Below, piece by piece: positions 1 through 7,298 of a stretch of 13,083 nt of DNA. Numbering within the stretch: the stretch's first letter is position 1; each line of letters starts with the position of its first letter. Both the position numbers and the translations under genes were made by a program. The notes beneath the pieces are model-generated. The model was not told the origin of the DNA, made no database searches, and was given only the letters and a program-made list of their open reading frames with translations. Source of the stretch: Thermoleophilia bacterium UBA5186 (lineage in GTDB: Bacteria; Actinomycetota; Thermoleophilia; Gaiellales; Gaiellaceae); NCBI GenBank assembly GCA_002413095.1, contig DHWI01000178.1:23287-36369 (forward strand). The letters run 5' to 3'.

Positions 1-1614
1 GAGGCGGTCCCGACGTCGGTCGCCGCGGTCGTGACGATGGTTCCGGAAGGGCTGATCCTGCTCGCGAGCGTGACCTACGCCGTCGGCGCGCTGCGCATGA
101 CGCGGCGCGGGGCGCTCGCGCAGCAGCTGAACGCGGTCGAGTCGATCGCGTCCGTCGACGTGCTCTGCCTCGACAAGACGGGCACGCTGACCGAGCCCGG
201 GCTGACGGTGGTGCGGCTCGTGCCGGCCGCCGGGGCGGACGAGGAAGTGCTGCGGCTCGCGCTCGGTCGCTACGCCGCCAGCTCGCCCGGTGCGAACTCC
301 ACGCTCCGCGCGCTCGGCGAGTCGCTGCCGGGAGAGGCCGCGCCGGTGCACGCGCAGATTCCGTTCTCGTCGCGCCGCCGCTGGGGCGCGCTCGAGCTCG
401 ACGACGGCGCGTACGTGCTGGGCGCGCCCGAGCTCTTCCCACTCGGCCGCCTCGCCGGGGTCGCGGAGGCGGACGCGCGTGCGGGGCGCCGGGTACTCGC
501 GTTCGCGCGCACCGACGCGCCGCTCGACGGTGAAGCGGCCCTCCCGACGCGGCTCGAACTGCTGGGCCTCGTCGTGGTCGCCGAGCGGTTGCGGCCGGAC
601 GCGCGCCAGACCGTCGCCTTCTTCGCGGCGGAGGGCGTTGCGCTCGCCGTCCTCTCGGGCGACCGGCCCGAGACGGTGGCCTCGATCGCGGCGGAGGCCG
701 GGATCGAGACGTCAGCTCCGATCGACGGTGGCGCGCTTCCGGAGGATCCCGACGAGCTCCGCCGGCTCGTGCTCGAGCACCGCGTCGTCGGACGGATCAC
801 GCCCCAAGGGAAGCGGCGCGTCGTGGAGGCGCTCCGCGACGGCGGCCGCTACGTGGCGATGATCGGCGACGGCGTCAACGACGTTCCGGCCCTCAAGGCG
901 GCGCGGCTCGCGATCGCGCAAGGGAGCGGCGCCCAGATGGCGCGCAGCGTTTCGGATCTCGTGCTCGTCCGTGGCGATTTCGCGGCGCTGCCGGCGATGG
1001 TCGGGGAGGGGCGCAAAATCCTGCGCAACCTCCAGCGCGTCGCGAAGCTGTTCGTCACGAAGTCGGTCTTCGCGGTCTTCCTGATCCTGTCGATCGGCCT
1101 CACCCCGACCGCGTACCCGCTGCTGCCGCGCCAGCTCACGCTCGCCGCCGCGATCACGATCGGGCTGCCGTCGATCTTCCTCGCGCTCGCGCCGAGCACG
1201 GGGACGTTCCGCACGCGTGGCTTCCTCCGGGAGGTCGCGCGCTTCGCCGTGCCGGCCGGAACCGCGGCGGGACTCGGCGTTCTGTCCGGCTATCTGCTCG
1301 CGCTGAACGTGGCGAACGTCCCGCTCGAGGAGGCACGGACTGTCGCGACGACGGTGCTCGTCGCGATCGGGCTGTACCTGATCCTGGCGCTCGAGGCGGC
1401 GGGACGGCGGCGCGGGACAGCGATCTCGATCCTCTGCGGCGCGCTCGGGGCGCTCTACCTCGTCGTGCTCGCCGTTCCGGGCAGCCGGAGCTTCTTCGCG
1501 CTGCACGGCCTCGGCGTCGGCGGCTGGATCGCGGTGCTCGTCGGCTCCGGGCTCGCGATCGGGTTCCTCTGGATCACCGACGACCGTTTCGTTCCCGGCC
1601 GTCTCGCGGTCTAG
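1..1614 (+). CDS. P-type cation-transporting ATPase, 3' part (CtpE-like)
   Basis: The reading frame is open from base 1, so the true start lies upstream; the GTG at base 31 is internal. What remains is the end of membrane helix M4 with a VPEGL motif, then the phosphorylation loop DKTGTLT (phospho-acceptor Asp codon at base 172), a compact nucleotide-binding domain with a GAPE motif, an SGDRPET motif in place of the usual TGD, and the hinge GDGVND at about base 865. About six hydrophobic segments follow between roughly bases 1040 and 1590. Family members couple ATP hydrolysis to cation movement across the plasma membrane. The VPEGL segment and the order of motifs resemble the actinobacterial CtpE group, reported in mycobacteria as a calcium transporter; the substrate here is inferred only. 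The metal-binding N-terminal region, if any, is outside the window. The gene ends with TAG and converges on the trp operon. Confidence 0.93.
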   Translation, partial: EAVPTSVAAVVTMVPEGLILLASVTYAVGALRMTRRGALAQQLNAVESIASVDVLCLDKTGTLTEPGLTVVRLVPAAGADEEVLRLALGRYAASSPGANSTLRALGESLPGEAAPVHAQIPFSSRRRWGALELDDGAYVLGAPELFPLGRLAGVAEADARAGRRVLAFARTDAPLDGEAALPTRLELLGLVVVAERLRPDARQTVAFFAAEGVALAVLSGDRPETVASIAAEAGIETSAPIDGGALPEDPDELRRLVLEHRVVGRITPQGKRRVVEALRDGGRYVAMIGDGVNDVPALKAARLAIAQGSGAQMARSVSDLVLVRGDFAALPAMVGEGRKILRNLQRVAKLFVTKSVFAVFLILSIGLTPTAYPLLPRQLTLAAAITIGLPSIFLALAPSTGTFRTRGFLREVARFAVPAGTAAGLGVLSGYLLALNVANVPLEEARTVATTVLVAIGLYLILALEAAGRRRGTAISILCGALGALYLVVLAVPGSRSFFALHGLGVGGWIAVLVGSGLAIGFLWITDDRFVPGRLAV

Positions 1615-1630
1615 GCGGCCCAAAGAGCCT

Positions 1631-1649
1631 AAGTAACACTCTGTTACTT
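1631..1649. repeat. Inverted repeat, copy 1 of a 20-nt duplicated motif
   Basis: AAGTAACA-CTC-TGTTACTT: perfect 8-bp arms around a 3-nt centre. It lies 16 bases past the ATPase stop. Bases 1632-1651 (agtaacactctgttacttgg) recur exactly at 1709-1728, 77 bp away. The size and symmetry would suit a dimeric helix-turn-helix (for example TetR-type) operator, but this is inference. As RNA it could form a weak A/U-rich hairpin. Confidence 0.8.
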
Positions 1650-1652
1650 GGA

Positions 1653-1695
1653 CCCAGCGGCTGGGGCGTTTCGAGCGCCCAGGCGCCTCGGGCGC
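1653..1695. terminator. GC-rich hairpins between convergent genes, possible bidirectional terminator
   Basis: Two inverted repeats lie between the two copies of the 20-nt motif. The first is CCCAG-CGG-CTGGG at 1653-1665. The second has arms GCGCCC (1675-1680) and GGGCGC (1690-1695) around a loop that itself contains the palindrome AGGCGCCT. No T run follows on either strand, so a terminator role rests on stem stability and on the position between two convergent transcription units. Confidence 0.35.
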
Positions 1696-1708
1696 GCCAA
1701 CGAGTCTT

Positions 1709-1725
1709 AGTAACACTCTGTTACT
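1709..1725. repeat. Inverted repeat, copy 2 of a 20-nt duplicated motif
   Basis: AGTAACA-CTC-TGTTACT: perfect 7-bp arms with the same CTC centre as copy 1. The identity with copy 1 extends to the trailing GG (1709-1728) but stops abruptly on the left side. This copy ends 12 bases before the stop codon of the converging NYN gene. Confidence 0.8.
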
Positions 1726-1737
1726 TGGTGGGGAACG

Positions 1738-2046
1738 CTAGGTCGGCTTCAGTGCCCGGGCCATCGTGCCGCCACCGATGATCCGGGCGGCGTAGGGCTT
1801 GAGGCGCTCGCGCAGCTCCCGATCGGAGGTCGCGACCCAGACCTCCTCGCCCTGCTCGCGCAGCTTCGCGGCCTCGGCGACGATGCGATCGTCGGCCGTC
1901 TCGCCGCGGCCCTCGAAGACGACCTCGGCACGGACGCCCTCTCGCTCGGCCCAGCGTTCGACCCGCTCGACGAGCTCCTCACGGCTCAGGTTGGGCCAGA
2001 CCGAGCGCCGCACGTTCTCGGCGTCGACGAGGACGATCGCGCTCAT
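1738..2046 (-). CDS. Small NYN/PIN-like (YacP-type) protein, last gene of trp operon
   Basis: A 102-residue protein starting at ATG 2046, which overlaps the trpA stop as ATGA, so its translation is probably coupled to trpA. The N-terminal strand carries LVDAENV (Asp8, Asn11), followed by GETADDRIV (Asp52, Asp53) and VATSDRELR (Asp75), with a late GGGT. This set of acidic residues and their order fit the NYN branch of the PIN nuclease fold, whose members cut RNA or bind it with a divalent metal. YacP-type proteins are usually longer (around 150-170 residues), so this is a minimal version without the C-terminal part. Nothing links the fold to tryptophan synthesis; it may regulate the transcript or simply be a co-transcribed passenger. 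The substrate is unknown. Stop TAG; no gene follows before the converging ATPase. Confidence 0.85.
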   Translation of the reverse strand: MSAIVLVDAENVRRSVWPNLSREELVERVERWAEREGVRAEVVFEGRGETADDRIVAEAAKLREQGEEVWVATSDRELRERLKPYAARIIGGGTMARALKPT

Positions 2047-2735
2047 CGGAGCGCTTCGCGCAAGGACGCGACGTACTCGCCGAGCGCGCCTGGGCCCTCC
2101 TCGGCGACCTCGACGGCGCGCGAGCCGACCACCACGCCGTCCGCGAGCTCGGCTGCGGCGCGTGCATGGTCGGGCGTGGAGATCCCGAAGCCCGCGTAGA
2201 GCGGAGCCTCGGTCACGGCCCGCGCGCGCTCGACGAGGCCGGCGAGGGCGGGGGAGAGCTCGGCGCGGGCGCCGGTCGTGCCGGTCACTGTCACGAGGTA
2301 GAGCCAGCCGTCGGTCTCCCCGGCGGCGAGTCGCAGCCGCTCGTCCGTCGAGGTCGGGGCGACGAGCTGGATGCGCCGGAGGTCCGGCCGCTCCCCCGCC
2401 GGGAGGTCCGCGACGATCAGCGAGGTGGCTCCGGCGGCGCGCGCGTCGTCCGCGAAGCGCTCGTAGCCGTACGCCTCGAGCAGTGAGGAGTAGGTCATCG
2501 GGATCAACGGCGTCGTTACGCGCTCGCGGACGGCTACGAGGCACTCGAGACAGGCGCGCGTGCGCATCCCCTCTGCGAGCGCGCGCTCCGCCGCGCGGCG
2601 GATGACCGGCCCGTCCGCGAGCGGGTCCGAGAACGGGAAGCCGATCTCGACGATGTCCGCGCCGGCCTCGACGGCGGCCTCGGCGAGCGCCGGTGTCTCA
2701 CCCCCGGCCATCAGGTAGACGACGAGCGTCTTCAC
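2043..2735 (-). CDS. trpA: Tryptophan synthase alpha chain
   Basis: A 230-residue cytoplasmic enzyme that cleaves indole-3-glycerol phosphate to indole and glyceraldehyde 3-phosphate, passing indole to TrpB. The TIM-barrel markers are clear: the catalytic Glu in DIVEIGFPFSDP, the Asp in the following PLADGP, DLP after the mid-barrel strand, LVAPTSTDER, TGTTGARAEL and the phosphate-site YAGFGIS plus VVVGSRAVE. The start is GTG at 2735, sharing GTGA with the stop of the upstream acetyltransferase gene. It begins directly at the first barrel strand (LVVYLMAGG, the usual IPYITAGDP), so the N-terminal helix of about 20-30 residues found in most TrpA (about 260-270 residues) is missing. It is separated from trpB by an acetyltransferase gene, which is unusual for this pair. 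The stop overlaps the NYN start. Confidence 0.97.
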   Translation of the reverse strand: MKTLVVYLMAGGETPALAEAAVEAGADIVEIGFPFSDPLADGPVIRRAAERALAEGMRTRACLECLVAVRERVTTPLIPMTYSSLLEAYGYERFADDARAAGATSLIVADLPAGERPDLRRIQLVAPTSTDERLRLAAGETDGWLYLVTVTGTTGARAELSPALAGLVERARAVTEAPLYAGFGISTPDHARAAAELADGVVVGSRAVEVAEEGPGALGEYVASLREALR

Positions 2736-3304
2736 GCGTCGTCAGCGAGCAACGAGAAGAGCGTCGCGTCGACGCGCTCTCCTCCGTGCCGGAGATACCT
2801 GCGTTTGACCCCCTCCGGCACGAAGCCGAAGCGTGCGAGAACGAGCTCGGACGCCGTGTTGCCGATCCGGACGTGCGCCTCGACCCGGTAGATCCCGTTC
2901 GCGAACGCGTGCTCGACCATCGCGCGTACGGCTCGCGTCGCGACGCCGCGACTCCGTGCCTCGACGAACAGCCAGTAGCCGATCTCGAGGGTGTCGCGCA
3001 TCGGGTCGAGGTGGTGCAGCGCCGAACCGCCGAGGAGGTTGTCGGTAGTCGTGTCGACGATCACGTACGGCGCGAGGAGTCCTTGCTCGCGCAGATGTGG
3101 CAGCTGCTCACGCAGGAGCGCACGCAGCCCTTCAGCGTCGACCGGCGGCAGACCCGCCTCGCCGCCGACCGCCGGGTCGAGGAAGGCCGGCGCGATGGTG
3201 TCCACGTCCGCCTCGGTGGGCGCACGCATGAGGAGCTCGTCGATTCGCAGCTCGGCGGGAAAGGAGTACGTCGACAGCGTGCCAATTTCGCGATCCGACT
3301 GCAT
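2732..3304 (-). CDS. GNAT N-acetyltransferase (RimJ/RimL-like) inserted between trpB and trpA
   Basis: A 190-residue protein starting at ATG 3304, whose A is also the last base of the trpB stop (TGATG); its own stop overlaps the trpA GTG (GTGA). The fold is recognisable from ELLMRAPTEADVDTI at the front, LGGSALHHLDP and LEIGYWLFVEARSRGVATRAV, where R-S-R-G-V-A is the acetyl-CoA pyrophosphate-binding loop, then NTASELVLARFGFVPEGV and a final DATLFSLL strand. This is the RimJ/RimL-type subfamily, which acetylates protein N-termini, amino groups of small molecules or antibiotics; the substrate cannot be read from sequence. A start at the internal ATG of LLMRAP is possible, but the longer form fits the tight coupling. 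Position between the two synthase subunits suggests a co-expressed role or a neutral insertion. Confidence 0.9.
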   Translation of the reverse strand: MQSDREIGTLSTYSFPAELRIDELLMRAPTEADVDTIAPAFLDPAVGGEAGLPPVDAEGLRALLREQLPHLREQGLLAPYVIVDTTTDNLLGGSALHHLDPMRDTLEIGYWLFVEARSRGVATRAVRAMVEHAFANGIYRVEAHVRIGNTASELVLARFGFVPEGVKRRYLRHGGERVDATLFSLLADDA

Positions 3305-4413
3305 CAGTGCGCGAGCACCTCGGCGAGGTCTTTGTCGCCGCGCCCCGAGAGGCAGACGAGCACGAGCTCGGCGTCCAGGTCGAGCGCGCGTGCGAGTGCG
3401 TGCGACGACTCGAGCGCCGGGATGATTCCTTCCGTCTCGGCGAGCCGGTGGAACGCCGCCAGCGCTTCGTCGTCGGTCGCCGTCACGTACGAGGCCCGGC
3501 CGGTGTCGCGGAGGTGCGCGTGCTCCGGGCCGACGCCCGGATAGTCGAGTCCCGCGGAGATCGAGTGCGCGTCGGCGATCTGCCCGTCCTCGTCGGCGAG
3601 GAGCGACGACCGCGCGCCGTGCAAGACGCCGGGTCGTCCGCTGCCGAGGCTTGCTGCGCCTTCCGCCTCGACTCCGACGAGCCTTACGTCCGTGTCGTCG
3701 AGGAAGCCGGCGAAGATTCCGATCGCGTTCGAGCCACCTCCGACGCAGGCGACGACGGCGTCCGGAAGCCGCCCTAACTCGAGCGACTGCTCCCGCGCCT
3801 CGCGCCCGATCACCGACTGGAGCTCCCGAACCAGCTCGGGATAGGGATGCGGGCCGACGACCGAGCCGATCAGGTAGTAGGTCGTCTCGACGTTCGAGAT
3901 CCAGTCGCGGATCGCCTCGCTCGTCGCCTCCTTCAGGGTGCGCGTGCCGAACTCGACGGGCTGCACCTCGGCGCCGAGCAGCTTCATCCGCTCGACGTTG
4001 GGAGCTTGGCGGCGCATGTCCTCGGAGCCCATGTAGACGACGCATTCGACCCCGAACCGCGCGCAGACCGTGGCCGTGGCGACGCCGTGCTGGCCTGCGC
4101 CGGTCTCGGCGACGATGCGGCGCTTGCCGAGCCGCTGCGCGAGGAGCGCCTGGCCGACCGCGTTGTTGATCTTGTGCGCGCCCGTATGGCAGAGGTCCTC
4201 GCGCTTGAGCAGGATCCGCTTGCCCTCGGGCGCGAAGCGGACGGTTTCGTAGATCGGGGTCGGGCGTCCGATGTAGGTGCGTTGAAGCTCGGCGAGCTCC
4301 TGGTGGAAGTCCTCGCCGAGCGCCCGCCAGCCCGCCTCGAGCTCCTCCAGCGCCGGGATGAGCGTCTCCGGAACGTAGCGCCCGCCGTAGGCGCCGTAGA
4401 GGCCCGTGCTCAT
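3304..4413 (-). CDS. trpB: Tryptophan synthase beta chain
   Basis: A 369-residue PLP enzyme that joins indole to serine to make tryptophan. It starts at ATG 4413, overlapping the trpCF stop (ATGA). The entry [10 protein letters not shown] is typical. The PLP lysine is Lys81 in [13 protein letters not shown]. Further family marks are GAGQHG, the phosphate loop [16 protein letters not shown], a long segment with [15 protein letters not shown] (the alpha/beta communication region), ESSHALA and LSGRGDKD near the end. It is a canonical TrpB1-type protein, slightly short (usual about 390-400) because both termini are trimmed. Its normal partner gene trpA is displaced by 570 bp because of the interposed acetyltransferase, so alpha/beta stoichiometry relies on coupling through a third gene. 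Confidence 0.98.
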   Translation of the reverse strand: MSTGLYGAYGGRYVPETLIPALEELEAGWRALGEDFHQELAELQRTYIGRPTPIYETVRFAPEGKRILLKREDLCHTGAHKINNAVGQALLAQRLGKRRIVAETGAGQHGVATATVCARFGVECVVYMGSEDMRRQAPNVERMKLLGAEVQPVEFGTRTLKEATSEAIRDWISNVETTYYLIGSVVGPHPYPELVRELQSVIGREAREQSLELGRLPDAVVACVGGGSNAIGIFAGFLDDTDVRLVGVEAEGAASLGSGRPGVLHGARSSLLADEDGQIADAHSISAGLDYPGVGPEHAHLRDTGRASYVTATDDEALAAFHRLAETEGIIPALESSHALARALDLDAELVLVCLSGRGDKDLAEVLAH

Positions 4414-5573
4414 CTCGCCGCGGCAACGTAGGCGCGGATGCGCTCGTGATCCTTCACGCCGGGCTCGACCTCGAGCCGTGAGCTGGCGTCCACCGCCCAG
4501 GGATGGACCGCGGCGATCGCCTCGCGCACGTTGTCCGCTGCGAGCCCGCCCGCGAGCATCACGCGTCCCTCGGTGGCGGCCGCGCGCTGGAAGTGGAGCG
4601 GGTCGCCGGCCTGCCACGGCAGGTCGACGACGCGTGCGACCTCGGCGCCGTCGCGGAGCAACGTTGCGTCCCGCCCGCGGTGGCCGTTCTCGCGCTCGTA
4701 GAGTTGGATGAGGTCCGCGGGCGTGTCCTCGGTGTCCGTGACGAAGACCGCGACCGACAGGACGGTTTCCGGGACGGGCAGCACCTCGGGCGCGCGGCGC
4801 GGGCTCTCGCGGGCGAGGATGAACCCGAGGAGATCGGCCCCGGCGTCGACTGCGACAGCGACGTCCTTCTCGCGGGTCAGACCGCACACCTTGACGAGCG
4901 GACGGGAGAGCAGTTCCTCGAGCTTCGCGGGCGGGTCTGGCGCGCGCATGAGGGCGGAGCCCACGAGGATCGCGTCGGCGCCCGAGAGCTCCGCGAGCGC
5001 CCCCTGCGCCCGCGTTTGGACGCCGCTTTCGGCGATCACCACCCGCTCGGGGGCACGCAAGCGGGCTCGTGCGACGAGCCGAAGCTGCGCGGCTCGGTCG
5101 ATCTCGAACGTGGTCAGGTCGCGTGCGTTGATGCCGATCACCGGCGCGTCGAGGGCCAGCGCCCGCTCGAGCTCCTCGGCGTCGTGCGCTTCGACAAGCG
5201 CGTCGAGGTCGAGCTCCGCGGCGCGCACGAGCAGGGCCTGCGCCCGCTCGTCGTCGACGTCGCCCAGCAGGATCAGCGCCGCATCGGCGCCCGCCTCCTT
5301 CAGCCGCCGGAGATCCTCCTCCTCGCGGAAGAAGCCCTTGCCGAGCAGCGGCAAGGTGGTTGCCGCGCGAGCGGCCCGCAGGTCGTCGAGCGACCCGCCG
5401 AAGCGCTCGTCGACGAGCACGGAGACCGCGGTGGCGCCGGCACGCGCGAACTGCGCGGCGAGCCGCGCGGGATCGGCGTCGGGCCGCAGGTCCCCGGCCG
5501 ACGGGGAGCGACGCTTGACCTCGGCGATCGCGGCAAGCCCGGGTGCGGCCAGGGCCGCGCGGAAACCGCTCAC
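4410..5573 (-). CDS. trpCF: Bifunctional indole-3-glycerol phosphate synthase / phosphoribosylanthranilate isomerase
   Basis: One 387-residue frame covers two consecutive pathway enzymes. Residues 1 to about 224 are Trp[11 protein letters not shown] (Glu18, Lys20), LLGKGFF (Lys79, with Gly where Asp is usual), LVEAHD (Glu128), GINARDL (Asn149) and AESGV (Ser183). From about residue 226 TrpF begins with VKVCGLT (catalytic Cys230), then [11 protein letters not shown], a candidate general-acid Asp317 in VVDLPW, AGGL and VDASSRLE. There is no stop or good start between them. The start is GTG 5573, overlapping the trpD stop (GTGA); upstream in this frame nothing resembles TrpC. The usual N-terminal 40 or so TrpC residues, which help close the active site, are therefore absent, and the TrpF half is about 160 residues instead of about 200. 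A TrpC-TrpF order is known in enterobacteria; here it is most likely an independent fusion. Confidence 0.95.
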   Translation of the reverse strand: MSGFRAALAAPGLAAIAEVKRRSPSAGDLRPDADPARLAAQFARAGATAVSVLVDERFGGSLDDLRAARAATTLPLLGKGFFREEEDLRRLKEAGADAALILLGDVDDERAQALLVRAAELDLDALVEAHDAEELERALALDAPVIGINARDLTTFEIDRAAQLRLVARARLRAPERVVIAESGVQTRAQGALAELSGADAILVGSALMRAPDPPAKLEELLSRPLVKVCGLTREKDVAVAVDAGADLLGFILARESPRRAPEVLPVPETVLSVAVFVTDTEDTPADLIQLYERENGHRGRDATLLRDGAEVARVVDLPWQAGDPLHFQRAAATEGRVMLAGGLAADNVREAIAAVHPWAVDASSRLEVEPGVKDHERIRAYVAAAR

Positions 5574-6592
5574 GCGGCCACCTCGGCGCGAGAGAACGCG
5601 ATCAGCTCGTCGAGCCGCTCGCCGGCGGCACCCGAGTCGACGGCGCCGCGGGCGAGCGCGAGTCCTTCGGCGAGGTCGGCGGCGTGGCCCGCCGCGGCGA
5701 TCGCTCCCGCGGCGTTGAGGAGGATCGCGTTTCGCCGTCCTCCCTCCGAACCCGCGAGGACGTTGCGAATCGCGGCCGCGTTCACTGCGGGCGAGCCGCC
5801 CGTGAGCTCGGCCGGATCGCAGCGCTCGACGCCGAGGTCGAGCGGGTCGAGCTCGTACTCCCGCACGGCGCCGTCGGCCACTTCGCAGACGAGATTGGGC
5901 CCGGCAGGCGACAGCTCGTCGATCCCCTGCGCGCCGTGCACGACGTACGCGCGCCGCGCGCCGAGCAGGGAGAGCACGTCGGCGATCGTGCGCACGAGCT
6001 CCGGAGCGTAGACGCCGACGATCTGCGCCCGGGCGTCGGCGGGGTTCGTCAGCGGCCCTAGGACGTTGAAGACCGTGCGTGTGGCCAGCTCGCGCCGAAC
6101 CGAGGCGGCGTGACGCATCGCGGGATGGTGCGCCGGCGCGAAGAGGAAGCCGAAGCCGAGCTCGTCGATCGACCTCGCGATCCGCTCGGGCGGCAGCTCG
6201 AGCGCGAAGCCAAGGGCCTCGAGGACGTCCGCGGAGCCCGAGGCTGAGGAGACCGCGCGGTTCCCGTGCTTGGCGACTCCGGCGCCCGCAGCCGCGGCCA
6301 CGAGCGCGGCCGCAGTGGAGATGTTGATCGTGCGCGCACCGTCCCCGCCCGTCCCGGCCGTGTCGACGAGGTCGTCGCGCTGCGGCCGCACCGCGAGCGC
6401 GTGCTCGCGCATCGCCTCCGCGCAGCCTGCGATCTCGTCTGCCGTCTCGCCCTTGGCGCGCAGCGCGACGACGAATCCGGCGATCTGCGCCGGGGTGCAC
6501 TCGCCGCTCATCACGGTGCCCATCACGTCGCGCGCCTCGTCCCGCCGGAGGTCGTGGCCGTCGAGGACGCGCTGGATCGCGGCCTGGATCAC
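5570..6592 (-). CDS. trpD: Anthranilate phosphoribosyltransferase
   Basis: A 340-residue enzyme that transfers phosphoribose from PRPP to anthranilate. GTG 6592 is chosen as start because family homology begins at [11 protein letters not shown], and a strong GGGAGG lies 6 nt upstream (6599-6604); the longer open frame upstream is Arg-rich shadow sequence. The diagnostic sites are DTAGTGGDG (residues 78-85), NISTAAA (90-96, Mg/PRPP site), [21 protein letters not shown], and [11 protein letters not shown]. Length is normal. It is the only gene in the operon not overlapping its upstream neighbour: about 100 nt separate it from the trpG stop. The stop overlaps trpCF. Confidence 0.97.
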   Translation of the reverse strand: MIQAAIQRVLDGHDLRRDEARDVMGTVMSGECTPAQIAGFVVALRAKGETADEIAGCAEAMREHALAVRPQRDDLVDTAGTGGDGARTINISTAAALVAAAAGAGVAKHGNRAVSSASGSADVLEALGFALELPPERIARSIDELGFGFLFAPAHHPAMRHAASVRRELATRTVFNVLGPLTNPADARAQIVGVYAPELVRTIADVLSLLGARRAYVVHGAQGIDELSPAGPNLVCEVADGAVREYELDPLDLGVERCDPAELTGGSPAVNAAAIRNVLAGSEGGRRNAILLNAAGAIAAAGHAADLAEGLALARGAVDSGAAGERLDELIAFSRAEVAA

Positions 6593-6692
6593 GCCTCGCC
6601 TCCCTCGCCGGCGATGGCTCCCGCCGGGCGAAGCCCGGCTCCGCCAACGCCTGACGCCGCTGCCGGCACGATGCCTTCCGGGCCCGTGTTGG
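6593..6692 (-). other. trpG-trpD gap with a perfect GC-rich hairpin
   Basis: No gene is seen in these 100 bases. On the minus strand there is a perfect hairpin GCCGGGC-TTC-GCCCGGC (plus bases 6623-6639), an 8-bp palindrome TGCCGGCA (6661-6668), and the trpD Shine-Dalgarno GGGAGG (6599-6604). The hairpin has no T run, so termination is unlikely; an mRNA processing or stability element is possible. Confidence 0.55.
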
Positions 6693-7298
6693 TCACACTG
6701 TTCCCTCCGGCCTCGCACCGGCAGCGGCGTCCGAGGAAGCCGAGGATGTCAGGAAGTTCCTCGCCAGATGCGGCCCAAGCGGGGTCAGCACCGACTCGGG
6801 GTGGAACTGGACGCCGTCCACCGGGAGCTCGCGGTGGCGGACAGCCATGACCTCGCCCTCCGTGCAGCGGGCCGAGACTTCCAGCTCCGACGGAACCTGC
6901 GTGGCCGCGAGCGAGTGGTAGCGGCCGGCCTCGAACTCGGCGGGCATGCCGCGAAAGATGCCACGGCCGTCGTGTGTGACGCCACTGGCCTTCCCGTGCA
7001 CGATGCTCGCGGCCGGGCCCACCTCGCCGCCAAACGCGGCCACGATCGCCTGGTGCCCGAGGCAGACGCCCAGGGTGGGGACGCGCGGAGCCAGGCGCAG
7101 CAGGATCGCGATCGTCGCGCCCGCGCGCTCTGGCCGGCCGGGGCCGGGGGAGACGACGAGGTGCGAGGGCGCAAGCCGTTCGGCCTCGTCCGCGTCGATC
7201 GCGTCGTTTCGGCGGACGAGCACGTCCGCGCCGAGCTCCTCGAACAGGTGCGCGAGGTTGAACGTGAACGAGTCGTAGTTGTCGATCAGCAGAATCAT
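6693..7298 (-). CDS. trpG: Anthranilate synthase component II (glutamine amidotransferase)
   Basis: A 201-residue class I glutamine amidotransferase that supplies ammonia to TrpE. Start ATG 7298 overlaps the trpE stop (ATGA). The entry ILLIDNYDSFTFNL, the oxyanion segment SPGPGRP, the nucleophile Cys79 in LGVCLGHQ and the His166/Glu168 pair in FHPES give a complete catalytic triad. The domain ends at ARNFL around residue 183; the last 18 residues are a low-complexity Ala/Ser/Gly tail before TGA. The same fold can serve folate synthesis (PabA), but here it is embedded in the trp operon; amphibolic use is possible if no separate pabA exists. Confidence 0.96.
   Translation of the reverse strand: MILLIDNYDSFTFNLAHLFEELGADVLVRRNDAIDADEAERLAPSHLVVSPGPGRPERAGATIAILLRLAPRVPTLGVCLGHQAIVAAFGGEVGPAASIVHGKASGVTHDGRGIFRGMPAEFEAGRYHSLAATQVPSELEVSARCTEGEVMAVRHRELPVDGVQFHPESVLTPLGPHLARNFLTSSASSDAAAGARPEGTV

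Noticed and set aside
31..33. GTG 31 as start of the ATPase gene
   Set aside because: The frame is open to base 1 and base 31 falls in the middle of helix M4; the gene is truncated by the window edge.
712..1716. Long minus-strand frame (334 aa) opposite the ATPase gene
   Set aside because: Highly Arg/Glu-rich, no family resemblance; antisense shadow of a real coding region in GC-rich DNA.
2693..3544. 283-aa plus-strand frame opposite the GNAT and trpB genes
   Set aside because: Shadow of two minus-strand genes that overlap their neighbours precisely and carry recognisable motifs.
4410..4910. trpF as a separate gene
   Set aside because: No stop ends TrpC and no ATG/GTG start with a ribosome site lies at the TrpF domain entry; the frame is continuous.
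6593..6718. Upstream extension of trpD to 6718
   Set aside because: The extra residues are Arg/Gly-rich and overlap the trpG end; homology begins at GTG 6592, which has a good GGGAGG 6 nt upstream.
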